64,000 bases of DNA from Pseudomonas marginalis (GTDB lineage: Bacteria; Pseudomonadota; Gammaproteobacteria; Pseudomonadales; Pseudomonadaceae), in contig NZ_JALJWV010000001.1 of the NCBI RefSeq assembly GCF_024169655.1, positions 129,001 through 193,000 on the forward strand, given 5' to 3'. The notes under the pieces are model-generated. The model was given only the letters and a program-made list of their open reading frames with translations, was not told the origin of the DNA and made no database searches. Below, piece by piece: positions 29,302 to 37,501 of the stretch (positions are counted from its first letter, which is position 1; each line of letters opens with the position of its first letter). Position numbers and translations under genes: made by a program.

Positions 29302-30134
29302 GCGAACTGTTTCTAGGCCATCCTTTTATAGCCCCGGTGATCGAACTGGCCCGCCAGGCCGGTGAAGTCATCATGCCGTACTGGCGTGCCAACGTGGCGG
29401 TGACGTCCAAGTCCGATGATTCACCTGTGACAGCGGCGGACCTTGCCGCTCATCATCTGATTCTCGCCGGCCTTACCGCTCTTGACCCGAGCATCCCGGT
29501 GCTTTCCGAAGAAGACGCCGATATCGACCAGGGCGTGCGCGCCGGCTGGCAGCGCTGGTGGTTGGTGGACCCGTTGGATGGCACCAAGGAGTTTATTTCT
29601 GGCAGCGAGGAATTCACCGTCAACGTCGCCTTGATCGAACAGGGCCGCGTAGTGTTTGGCGTGGTGTCGATGCCCACCAGCGGCCGCTGCTACTTTGGCG
29701 GCGCGGGCCTGGGGGCGTGGCGTTCGGATGTGAATGAAGCGCCGAGGCCGATCCAGGTGCGCCAGGCCCCGGCCGCCGGCGAGGCGTTTACCGTGGTTGC
29801 CAGTCGTCGGCACAGCAGCCCTGAGCAGGAGCGTTTGCTCAAGGGTTTGAGCGACGGGTTGGGCGAGCTGAAGCTGGCGAATATCGGCAGCTCGTTGAAG
29901 TTTTGCCTGTTGGCCGAAGGCAGCGCCGATTGCTACCCGCGCCTGGCGCCGACATCCCAGTGGGATACCGCCGCAGCCCAGGGCGTGCTCGAAGGCGCGG
30001 GCGGTGAAGTGCTGGAATTGAGCGGCGAGCCGTTCAGCTATCCGGCGCGGGAATCCTTGCTGAACCCGTTCTTTTTGGCGTTGCCCGCCAAGGCCGCGTG
30101 GCGTGAACGCTTGCTGACCCTGGCCCGTTCTTAA
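29298..30134 (+). CDS. cysQ: 3'(2'),5'-bisphosphate nucleotidase CysQ
   Basis: A 278-residue inositol-monophosphatase-family enzyme removing the 3' phosphate of PAP and PAPS, by-products of sulfate assimilation. Metal-binding motifs: PVLSEEDADI (about 68-77) and WLVDPLDGTKEF (about 91-102), plus SQWDTAAAQGVLEGAGG near 216. The start overlaps nudE. Both enzymes clean up adenine nucleotide by-products, which fits their linkage. Confidence 0.93.
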   Translation: MSELFLGHPFIAPVIELARQAGEVIMPYWRANVAVTSKSDDSPVTAADLAAHHLILAGLTALDPSIPVLSEEDADIDQGVRAGWQRWWLVDPLDGTKEFISGSEEFTVNVALIEQGRVVFGVVSMPTSGRCYFGGAGLGAWRSDVNEAPRPIQVRQAPAAGEAFTVVASRRHSSPEQERLLKGLSDGLGELKLANIGSSLKFCLLAEGSADCYPRLAPTSQWDTAAAQGVLEGAGGEVLELSGEPFSYPARESLLNPFFLALPAKAAWRERLLTLARS

Positions 30135-30152
30135 GGCCTCAGCAGATCAAAA

Positions 30153-30255
30153 TGTGGGAGGGAGCTTGCTCCCGATGACGGTGGTTCAGTCACAGATGTA
30201 CCGACTGATACCCCGCCATCGGGAGCAAGTCGAATCGTCGCACCGCCCCTCCCAC
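30153..30255. repeat. Hybrid REPIN after cysQ
   Basis: The left arm is the standard TGTGGGAGGGAGCTTGCTCC. The right arm begins GGGAGCAAG but continues TCGAATCGTCGCACCGCCCC before TCCCAC, so it is a fusion of the standard REP with the divergent subtype at 27936-27980. It separates the convergent cysQ and thioesterase genes. Confidence 0.8.
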
Positions 30256-30275
30256 TTGTTTTTGTAGCGTGGCGG

Positions 30276-30731
30276 CTAGCGGTGCAGGACGTACTGGCCG
30301 CTAAACGCCACTGCGCGCTCGTCACTGCCGTCATTCACAATCCAAGTCTCCAGCGTCAACCGCGCGCGGCCGTGTCGCTTGTACGTCGCCACAAAGCGCT
30401 TCCACACCTTCTCCTCCGGCGCCTGGCAGACCACGGTCGCGTCTCGTGTGACCGGCAGCGGATAACTGATCTGCCCTTCCTGGATCACGATATGCCCGTC
30501 TTCAACACCTTCTTCGCGCAGTTGCAAATGCAGCCAGCCCCAACCCGCTAATACGGCGCCGCAATAGAGGCTGCCGCCGAACATGGTGCTCTTGTGGTTG
30601 ATATTGGCTTGCAAGGGCAAGTGCAATTGCAGTTGGCCGTGCTGCCAGTCGAGCACCTTGAGGCCCATTTCCCGGGTGAGGGGAATGTCGTGGTGGAGGA
30701 TGGATTCCAGGTAACGGCTGTCGCGGCTCAT
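30276..30731 (-). CDS. YiiD C-terminal-type thioesterase
   Basis: A 151-residue hotdog protein of the YiiD-C family. The typical segments are MGLKVLDWQHGQLQLHLPLQANINHKSTMFGGSLYCGAVLAGWGWLHLQL (about 22-71). The ATG at 30731 has AAGAGG 6 bases upstream. An ATG at 30761 would overlap the dctD stop (ATGA) and add ten residues, so co-translation after dctD is possible. The substrate is unknown. Confidence 0.8.
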   Translation of the reverse strand: MSRDSRYLESILHHDIPLTREMGLKVLDWQHGQLQLHLPLQANINHKSTMFGGSLYCGAVLAGWGWLHLQLREEGVEDGHIVIQEGQISYPLPVTRDATVVCQAPEEKVWKRFVATYKRHGRARLTLETWIVNDGSDERAVAFSGQYVLHR

Positions 30732-30757
30732 GGCGGCCTCTTGGTGGGTAGGGTGGG

Positions 30758-32143
30758 TCATTCTTCGTCGCTGCTGTGGCTGGCGCTGTCGGCAAAGTTG
30801 AGGCCGTGCTTGCGCAGTTTGTCGTGCAGGGTTTTACGCGGTACGCCGAGGGCTTCGGCGAGGCTGCGCAGGGAGCTGTGCGGGCGGGTCAGTTCGGCGG
30901 CGATCAGGCTTTTTTCGAACTGTTCGACTTGTTCGCTCAGGCCGCCGGGGGTGGAGGTCAGCACGCCGGCGCAGGGGTTGTCCGGGGTGTTGTCCAGCGC
31001 CAACTCCAGGCCCAGGGCGAAGCGCTCGGCGGCGTTCTGCAATTCGCGCACATTGCCCGGCCAATTGTGGCGCAGCAGCAACGCACGCTGGCCCGGCTGC
31101 AGTTCGTGCAGCGGCAGACCATGGCGGCTGCTGGCTTCGTCGGCAAAGTGCTGGAACAGCATCAATGCATCTTCACCGCGCTCGCGCAGCGGCGGAATGC
31201 GTAACGGTGCGACGTTGAGGCGGTAGTACAAGTCGGCGCGGAAGCGGCCCTGGTCGGCGGACTGGCGCAGGTCTTCCTTGGTGGCGGCGATGATGCGGAT
31301 ATCCAGCGGGATCAGTTGATTGCCGCCCAGGCGCTCGACCACGCGCTCCTGCAGCAGGCGCAGCAGCTTGACCTGCACATCCAGGCTCATGCTTTCGATT
31401 TCATCGAGGAACAGCGTGCCGCCGTTGGCGAATTCGAATTTGCCGATGCGGCGTTTTTGCGCGCCGGTAAAGGCGCCTGGCTCGTGGCCGAACAGCTCAC
31501 TTTCGACCACCGACTCAGCGAGCGCCCCGGCGTTGATCGCCACGAAAGGCCCACTGCGTCGGCTCGACAAATCGTGCAGTGCGCGGGCGACTACCTCTTT
31601 GCCGGCGCCGGTTTCGCCGAGAATCAGCACATCGGCCTTGGTTGCCGCCAGCGCGCCGATCTGCTCACGCAGGCGCAACATTTGCGGGGAATGCCCGACC
31701 AGGCGCGAGCTCAATTGCTGGCGATCACTAAGGGCCAGGCGCAGGCTGCGGTTATCCAGCACCAGCTGGCGCAGGGCCAGGGCGCGACGCACGCTGTCGA
31801 GCAGGGCATCGCTGGCGAACGGCTTTTCAAGGAAGTCATAGGCCCCGGCACGCATGGCCTGTACCGCCAGCGGCACATCGCCGTGGCCGGTGATCAGCAG
31901 CACCGGCAGGTCCGGGTCCTGGCCGTGCAGGTCAGCCAGCAACTCCAGACCGTCCATGCCGGGCATGCGGATATCGCTGACCACCACGCCCGGCCAATCC
32001 CGCGACAGGCGCGCGGTGAGGCCGCTGGCTTCGCCCAGGGGCAAGACTTTCAGCCCGGCCAGGTCCAGGGTCTGGCACAGGGCCTGACGCAAGTGTGGAT
32101 CGTCGTCGATTAACACTACCTGGATCTGGTTATCGATACTCAT
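30758..32143 (-). CDS. dctD: Sigma-54-dependent response regulator DctD
   Basis: A 461-residue NtrC-type regulator controlling C4-dicarboxylate uptake. The receiver domain has D57 or thereabouts in VVVSDIRMPGMDGL. The AAA+ sigma-54 interaction domain shows Walker A GETGAGKE, the GAFTGA loop (GAFTGAQKRRIGKFE) and the Walker B region LFLDEIESM. A C-terminal Fis-type HTH (LRSLAEALGVPRKTLHDKLRKHGL) follows. The ATG overlaps the dctB stop. The same dctB-dctD next to rml arrangement is found in P. aeruginosa. Targets such as dctA are not in this window. Confidence 0.88.
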   Translation of the reverse strand: MSIDNQIQVVLIDDDPHLRQALCQTLDLAGLKVLPLGEASGLTARLSRDWPGVVVSDIRMPGMDGLELLADLHGQDPDLPVLLITGHGDVPLAVQAMRAGAYDFLEKPFASDALLDSVRRALALRQLVLDNRSLRLALSDRQQLSSRLVGHSPQMLRLREQIGALAATKADVLILGETGAGKEVVARALHDLSSRRSGPFVAINAGALAESVVESELFGHEPGAFTGAQKRRIGKFEFANGGTLFLDEIESMSLDVQVKLLRLLQERVVERLGGNQLIPLDIRIIAATKEDLRQSADQGRFRADLYYRLNVAPLRIPPLRERGEDALMLFQHFADEASSRHGLPLHELQPGQRALLLRHNWPGNVRELQNAAERFALGLELALDNTPDNPCAGVLTSTPGGLSEQVEQFEKSLIAAELTRPHSSLRSLAEALGVPRKTLHDKLRKHGLNFADSASHSSDEE

Positions 32144-33957
32144 ACACTGCGGTCCTCGGACGGTTGCAGACTGACGCCCGGCGCGCCGGCACGCAATTTC
32201 AAGGTTAACAGCGCGCCGCCTTGCTTGTGGTTGGCAAACAGCAGTTCGCCACCAAAGGCACGCATCAAGGTGTCACAGATCGCCAGGCCCAGCCCGAGGC
32301 CCTGGGTGCGGGTCTTGGTGGTGTAGAACGGTTCGCTGGCGCGGCCCAGGGCTTCCATGCAAAACCCCGGGCCGTTGTCGCGAATGTACAGGTTGACGCC
32401 CTGTTCGGTGGTTTCGGCACTCAGCCAGAGTTTGCGCGGTGGGCCTTTCTCGGTGAGGGCGTCGAGGGCATTGGCCAGCAAGTTGCCCAGCACCTGGCGC
32501 AGGCGGGTTTCACCAGCCTCGACCCACAGGGTGGCCTCGGGCAAGTCACGGATCAACTCGACTTCCATCGCGCGCCGCCGCTTGGCCAGCAACGCCAGCG
32601 CGTCGTCCAGCGCCGGTTGCAGGGCGACGCTTTCCGGCGCATGCCGATCGCGCCGAGCGAAAGCGCGCAAGTGGGCGATGATCGAGGCCATGCGCCCGGT
32701 CAGTTCGCTGATCAGCTTGAGATTGCCGCGGGCATCGTTGGTGCGCTCATGGTCGAGCAGGATTTCGGCGTTTTCCGCATAACTGCGAATCGCCGCCAGG
32801 GGCTGATTGAGCTCGTGGCTGATACTCGCCGACATGGTGCCCAGCGCCGACAATTTGCCCGCCTGCACCAGGTCATCCTGGGCGCGCACCAGTTCCTGCT
32901 GGGCGTGTTCGCGCTCCAGCACTTCCTGTTTCAGGCGCCGGTTGAGGCCTTCCAGGTCGCTGGTGCGCTCGGCCACGCGCCTCTCCAACTCGCGCCGGGC
33001 CTTGGCTTCGAAGGCGATGCGGTCCAGGTAGTGCCGACGGCGCTGCATCATCAGGCCCAGCAGCAACATCAGCACCAACAGCGTGGCGCCGCCCACCGCA
33101 ACCACGGTGCGCACCGGACGGTTGATCAACGATTGTGGCGCGAGGATCTCTACGTTCCAGCCGGTTTCGGCGATGGCCGTGGATTGGCGTAACCACGCCG
33201 TCGGGCTCAAGACCAGCGGTTGCGGATCGCGGGTGGGGTAGGGCTGGATGGCGATAATCGCCTGGTGCTCTTCGGCCGTCAGTGGCCGGGTGGCGCGGAA
33301 TCGCCATTGCGGGCGCGAGGTCAGGATCACGACGCCGTTGTGGTCGGTGACCAGCAGTTGCTCCGGGGTGTTGCCCCACAGGCTTTCGGTGTGGTCCAGG
33401 TCGACCTTGACCACCAGCACGCCGATGATTTTCTCGCCATCGCGCACTGCGGCAGCGAAGAAGTAACCGCGTTTGGCCGAGGTGGTGCCCAGGCCGAAGA
33501 ACCGCCCCAGGCGCCCGGCCATGGCTTCGCTGAAATAAGGGCGGAACGAGAAATTGCGCCCGACGAAGCTGTCTTGCTTGTCCCAGTTGGACGCGGCGAG
33601 GGTCTTGCCGGTGGTGTCCATCAGGTACATCACTTCGACCCCGGCCTGGGCGGCGACGTCCTTGAGCAACAGGTTGGCGTTGGCCAGGTTGGTGCTGACC
33701 TGCGGTGCCGCCAGCGCGGTGCGCAGGGCTGGCAAATCACCGAGGATCTGCGGCAGCACTTCATAGCGATGCAGGGTGCCCAGCAGGTTGGCGACGTACA
33801 GGTCGAGGGTCTGACGGTTCTGCCCGGCCAGCTCGCTGCGATAGTAGCGCTCGGCCAGGTGCTCCAGCGGCCACAGCAGCGGCGCCAGGCACAACGCCAA
33901 CAGGGCGAGGCTGCGCCAGCGGGGTCTTCGCGGGAGAGATGGGGTCATGGGGGTCAT
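32140..33957 (-). CDS. dctB: C4-dicarboxylate sensor kinase DctB
   Basis: A 605-residue membrane histidine kinase. The first transmembrane segment is near residues 15-30 and the second near 283-305 (VVAVGGATLLVLMLLLGLMM). A periplasmic double-PDZ/PAS-type sensor lies between. A coiled-coil linker (about 315-370) leads to the phosphoacceptor in MSASISHELNQPLAAIRSYAENAE (about 378-401) and an HATPase with NLLANALDAL, DNGPGF and GLGLGLAI. The sensor would detect succinate, malate or fumarate in the periplasm. Confidence 0.88.
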   Translation of the reverse strand: MTPMTPSLPRRPRWRSLALLALCLAPLLWPLEHLAERYYRSELAGQNRQTLDLYVANLLGTLHRYEVLPQILGDLPALRTALAAPQVSTNLANANLLLKDVAAQAGVEVMYLMDTTGKTLAASNWDKQDSFVGRNFSFRPYFSEAMAGRLGRFFGLGTTSAKRGYFFAAAVRDGEKIIGVLVVKVDLDHTESLWGNTPEQLLVTDHNGVVILTSRPQWRFRATRPLTAEEHQAIIAIQPYPTRDPQPLVLSPTAWLRQSTAIAETGWNVEILAPQSLINRPVRTVVAVGGATLLVLMLLLGLMMQRRRHYLDRIAFEAKARRELERRVAERTSDLEGLNRRLKQEVLEREHAQQELVRAQDDLVQAGKLSALGTMSASISHELNQPLAAIRSYAENAEILLDHERTNDARGNLKLISELTGRMASIIAHLRAFARRDRHAPESVALQPALDDALALLAKRRRAMEVELIRDLPEATLWVEAGETRLRQVLGNLLANALDALTEKGPPRKLWLSAETTEQGVNLYIRDNGPGFCMEALGRASEPFYTTKTRTQGLGLGLAICDTLMRAFGGELLFANHKQGGALLTLKLRAGAPGVSLQPSEDRSV

Positions 33958-33984
33958 GCGCCTGAGGGTACAGGCGCATTATGC

Positions 33985-34854
33985 CTAGTGCTGGTGTGCA
34001 AGACACTCGCGCAATGCGTCTTGCCACGACGGCTGGCTGACCTGCCACTGCTGTTGCAGGCGGCGGCAATCGAGGCGCGAGTTCAATGGGCGCTTGGCCG
34101 GCGTCGGGTAGGCGCTGGACGGGATCGCTTCCAATTCGGCGCAGGGTTTGCCTGCGGCGCGCAGGTGTTCGCCAATCGCCTGGGCGAAGCCGAACCACGA
34201 CGTTTCGCCTTGGGCAGTCAGGTGATAGACACCCCAGTCGCCCGCCTGGCCTGCCTGCCAGCGCTCGATCAACGCGCGGGTACTGTTGGCGATGGTGCCG
34301 GCCCAGGTCGGCGCGCCGATCTGGTCGGCGACGATGCGCATCTGCGGTTTTTCTTGCAGCAGGCGCTGCATGGTCAGCAGGAAGTTCTTGCCGTGAAGGG
34401 AGTAGACCCAACTGGTGCGCAGGATCAGGTATTCGCCCCCCACGGCCGCGATCGCCTGCTCACCGGCGAGCTTGCTCTTGCCGTAGACGCCCAACGGGTT
34501 GGGGGTGTCGGCTTCGGTGTAAGGCGCAGGTTTACTGCCGTCGAACACGTAGTCGGTGGAGTAATGGATCAGCGGTACGCCCAAGGCCTTGGCTTCTTCG
34601 GCGAGGACGCCGGGCGCGGTGGCGTTGACCGCGAAGGCCGCGTCCGGTTCGCTTTCGGCCTGATCGACCGCAGTGTGGGCCGCGGCGTTGATGATCAGGT
34701 CGGGGCGATGGGCGCGCACTTGCGCGCGGATCTGGTCGACGTGGGCCAGGTCCAGCCTGTCGCGGCCCAGCACGATGAGTTCGCCCAGGCCCTGGAGCCG
34801 TTGTTGCAGCGCTTGGGAGAGTTGGCCGTGTTGGCCGGTGATCAGGATCTTCAT
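33985..34854 (-). CDS. rmlD: dTDP-4-dehydrorhamnose reductase RmlD
   Basis: Last step of dTDP-L-rhamnose synthesis, 289 residues. The extended SDR fold begins [16 protein letters not shown] (Rossmann glycine motif). Other segments are NAAAHTAVDQAESEPDAAFAVNA, STDYVFDG, and the catalytic YGKSKLAGE (YxxxK). Its ATG overlaps the rmlC stop by 4 bases. Order here is rmlB-A-C-D, unlike the rmlBDAC of P. aeruginosa. The product feeds lipopolysaccharide and possibly rhamnolipid. Confidence 0.93.
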   Translation of the reverse strand: MKILITGQHGQLSQALQQRLQGLGELIVLGRDRLDLAHVDQIRAQVRAHRPDLIINAAAHTAVDQAESEPDAAFAVNATAPGVLAEEAKALGVPLIHYSTDYVFDGSKPAPYTEADTPNPLGVYGKSKLAGEQAIAAVGGEYLILRTSWVYSLHGKNFLLTMQRLLQEKPQMRIVADQIGAPTWAGTIANSTRALIERWQAGQAGDWGVYHLTAQGETSWFGFAQAIGEHLRAAGKPCAELEAIPSSAYPTPAKRPLNSRLDCRRLQQQWQVSQPSWQDALRECLAHQH

Positions 34855-35396
34855 GGGAACAGGTCGGCGTCCATCAGCAGTTTGCCGGCCTGATCCTTGG
34901 CGGACAGTTGCGGCGGTTCGGTCAGCTCCCAGTCGATGGCCAGTGTGGGGTCATTCCAGAGGATGCTGCGCTCGGCGCTCGGCTGGTAGTAGTCGGTGGT
35001 CTTGTAGAGGAATTCTGCGTAGTCGCTCAACACCACGAAACCATGGGCGAAGCCTTCCGGCACCCACAGTTGGCGGTTGTTCTGCGCCGACAGGCGCACG
35101 CCGACCCATTGACCGAAGTTCGGTGAGCTGCGGCGAATGTCGACGGCTACGTCCAGCACTTCGCCGGCGATGACACGCACCAGTTTGCCCTGGGTATGTT
35201 CAAGCTGATAATGCAAGCCCCGCAGCACGCCTTTTTGCGAGCGCGAGTGGTTGTCCTGCACAAATTGCGTTTGAAGCCCTGTGGCCTGGGCAAAGTCCCT
35301 GGCGTTGAAGCTCTCGTAGAAAAAGCCGCGCTCATCGCCAAAAACCTTCGGCTCGATGATCAATACGCCGGGCAACTCAGTGGCGGTTACATTCAT
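34851..35396 (-). CDS. rmlC: dTDP-4-dehydrorhamnose 3,5-epimerase RmlC
   Basis: A 181-residue cupin epimerase. Visible family segments: [65 protein letters not shown] (with the catalytic His region), and [22 protein letters not shown]. It overlaps rmlA upstream and rmlD downstream by 4 bases each, so the four genes form a tightly coupled operon. Confidence 0.95.
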   Translation of the reverse strand: MNVTATELPGVLIIEPKVFGDERGFFYESFNARDFAQATGLQTQFVQDNHSRSQKGVLRGLHYQLEHTQGKLVRVIAGEVLDVAVDIRRSSPNFGQWVGVRLSAQNNRQLWVPEGFAHGFVVLSDYAEFLYKTTDYYQPSAERSILWNDPTLAIDWELTEPPQLSAKDQAGKLLMDADLFP

Positions 35397-36268
35397 TCAG
35401 TATCCCCGGCGAGCGTGTACAAATATTGACCATAACCGGTTTTGCCGAAGTACTTGGCACGTTCCAGAAGATGGTCACGATCGATCCAGCCATTCTCGTA
35501 AGCGATCTCTTCAAGGCAGGCTACTTTCAGTCCTTGACGGTGCTCAATGGTCTGCACATAGGTCGAGGCTTCGAGCAGGCTGTCGTGGGTGCCGGTGTCG
35601 AGCCAGGCGAAGCCACGTCCAAAACGCTCCACATGCAGGTCGCCGCGCTTGAGGTAAGCGTTGTTCACGTCGGTGATCTCCAGTTCGCCACGGGGCGAAG
35701 GCTTGACCGCCTTGGCGATCTTGACCACGTCGTTGTCGTAGAAATACAGGCCGGTCACGGCATAGCTGGATTTCGGCTTCGCCGGCTTCTCTTCGATAGA
35801 CAGGGCACGGCCCTCCTTGTCGAAGTCGATTACGCCGAAACGCTCTGGGTCTTTGACCCAATAGCCGAACACGGTGGCACCTGACGGGCGTTTGGCGGCG
35901 GTGCGCAGTTGATCACCGAAGTGTTGGCCGTGAAAAATGTTGTCGCCCAGAATCAGGCACACGGGGTCGTCGCCGATGAACTCTTCGCCAATGATGAAGG
36001 CTTGAGCCAAACCGTCTGGAGACGGCTGCTCGGCATAGCTGAAACGCACGCCAAACTGGCTGCCATCCCCCAGCAGGTTGCGATACTGCGGCAAGTCCAT
36101 CGGTGTGGAAATCACCAGGATGTCCTTGATTCCGGCGAGCATCAGCACCGAGATCGGGTAGTAGATCATCGGCTTGTCATACACCGGCAACAGTTGCTTG
36201 GACACGCCCAGGGTGATGGGGTGCAAACGGGTGCCGGAGCCGCCGGCCAATACGATTCCCTTAATCAT
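35393..36268 (-). CDS. rmlA: Glucose-1-phosphate thymidylyltransferase RmlA
   Basis: First enzyme of dTDP-rhamnose synthesis, 291 residues. The N-terminal nucleotide-binding motif is [35 protein letters not shown]. Others are LGDNIFHG and [10 protein letters not shown]. The ATG at 36268 overlaps the rmlB stop (ATGA); a longer frame upstream belongs to the rmlB region in another frame. Allosteric feedback by dTDP-rhamnose is known for the family. Confidence 0.95.
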   Translation of the reverse strand: MIKGIVLAGGSGTRLHPITLGVSKQLLPVYDKPMIYYPISVLMLAGIKDILVISTPMDLPQYRNLLGDGSQFGVRFSYAEQPSPDGLAQAFIIGEEFIGDDPVCLILGDNIFHGQHFGDQLRTAAKRPSGATVFGYWVKDPERFGVIDFDKEGRALSIEEKPAKPKSSYAVTGLYFYDNDVVKIAKAVKPSPRGELEITDVNNAYLKRGDLHVERFGRGFAWLDTGTHDSLLEASTYVQTIEHRQGLKVACLEEIAYENGWIDRDHLLERAKYFGKTGYGQYLYTLAGDTE

Positions 36269-37347
36269 GCAATCAGATCCTTCATGTCGGTATTGCCCAA
36301 TCGTTGGCCCTGATAACTGCCGTCCTGGACCCTGCGGCACCATTGCAGGTTATCGAGGTACCACTGCACGGTTTTGCGCAGCCCGGTTTCAAAGGTTTCT
36401 TGCGGGACCCAGCCCAACTCGCGTTCGATCTTGCTGGCATCGATGGCGTAGCGCTGGTCGTGGCCGGGGCGGTCCTTGACGAAGGTGATCAGGTCGGTGA
36501 AGTGCGCGATACCGGCCGGGCGTTGCGGCGCCAGCTCTTCCAGCAGGGCGCAGATGCTGCGCACCACGTCGATATTCTTCTGCTCGTTATGGCCGCCGAT
36601 GTTGTAGGTCTCACCGACCACGCCTTCGGTCACCACCTTGAGCAGCGCACGGGCGTGGTCTTCGACGAACAGCCAGTCGCGGACTTGCAAGCCATCGCCA
36701 TACACTGGCAACGGCTTGCCGGCGAGGGCGTTGAGGATCACCAGTGGGATCAGCTTCTCGGGGAAATGAAACGGCCCGTAATTGTTCGAGCAGTTGGTCA
36801 GCAATACCGGCAGGCCATACGTGCGCTGCCAGGCGCGGACCAGGTGGTCGGACGCGGCCTTGCTGGCCGAGTAGGGCGAGCTGGGTGCATAGGGCGTGGT
36901 TTCCGTGAACAGATCATCCACGCCATGCAGGTCGCCGTACACCTCGTCGGTGGAGATGTGGTGGAAGCGGAACGCGCTCCTGGCCGGCTCTGCGAGCGTC
37001 TGCCAATAGGCGCGGGCGGCTTCCAGCAGGCTGTAGGTGCCAACGATGTTGGTCTGGATGAAATCCGACGGGCCGTCGATGGAGCGGTCGACATGGGACT
37101 CGGCGGCCAGGTGCATGATCGCCTGGGGCTCGAAGCGCGCGAGTACAGCGCTGACGGTGGCCTGGTCGACGATATCGGCCTGGACGAACTCGTAGCGGCT
37201 GTTGGAGGCGATGCTGGTCAGCGACTCCAGGTTGCCGGCGTAGGTCAGTTTGTCCAGGTTGAGCACTTCGTGCTCGGTGTGTTGAATCAGGTGGCGGATC
37301 AGGGCAGAGCCGATGAAACCAGCGCCGCCAGTGACAAGAATGCGCAT
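36265..37347 (-). CDS. rmlB: dTDP-glucose 4,6-dehydratase RmlB
   Basis: Second enzyme of the pathway and first gene of the operon, 360 residues. NAD-binding glycine motif [44 protein letters not shown], and catalytic [12 protein letters not shown] (YxxxK) are all present. ATG 37347 is preceded by GGAGGGCC-like purines. The operon continues rmlA-rmlC-rmlD, then dctB after 28 bases. Confidence 0.95.
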   Translation of the reverse strand: MRILVTGGAGFIGSALIRHLIQHTEHEVLNLDKLTYAGNLESLTSIASNSRYEFVQADIVDQATVSAVLARFEPQAIMHLAAESHVDRSIDGPSDFIQTNIVGTYSLLEAARAYWQTLAEPARSAFRFHHISTDEVYGDLHGVDDLFTETTPYAPSSPYSASKAASDHLVRAWQRTYGLPVLLTNCSNNYGPFHFPEKLIPLVILNALAGKPLPVYGDGLQVRDWLFVEDHARALLKVVTEGVVGETYNIGGHNEQKNIDVVRSICALLEELAPQRPAGIAHFTDLITFVKDRPGHDQRYAIDASKIERELGWVPQETFETGLRKTVQWYLDNLQWCRRVQDGSYQGQRLGNTDMKDLIA

Positions 37348-37501
37348 GTTCGGAGGGCCTTTTCCTTGGACGGACGTTAAGCGGATGGAGCATAGCTTGA
37401 GTTGTGAGGCGGATCTGTGCAAGCGCGGCACGTCGGGGGGGTTGCCTAACCCCCATCAACAATGGCGATATAAACGCCTGATAAAAACAGAGGTCCACAT
37501 C

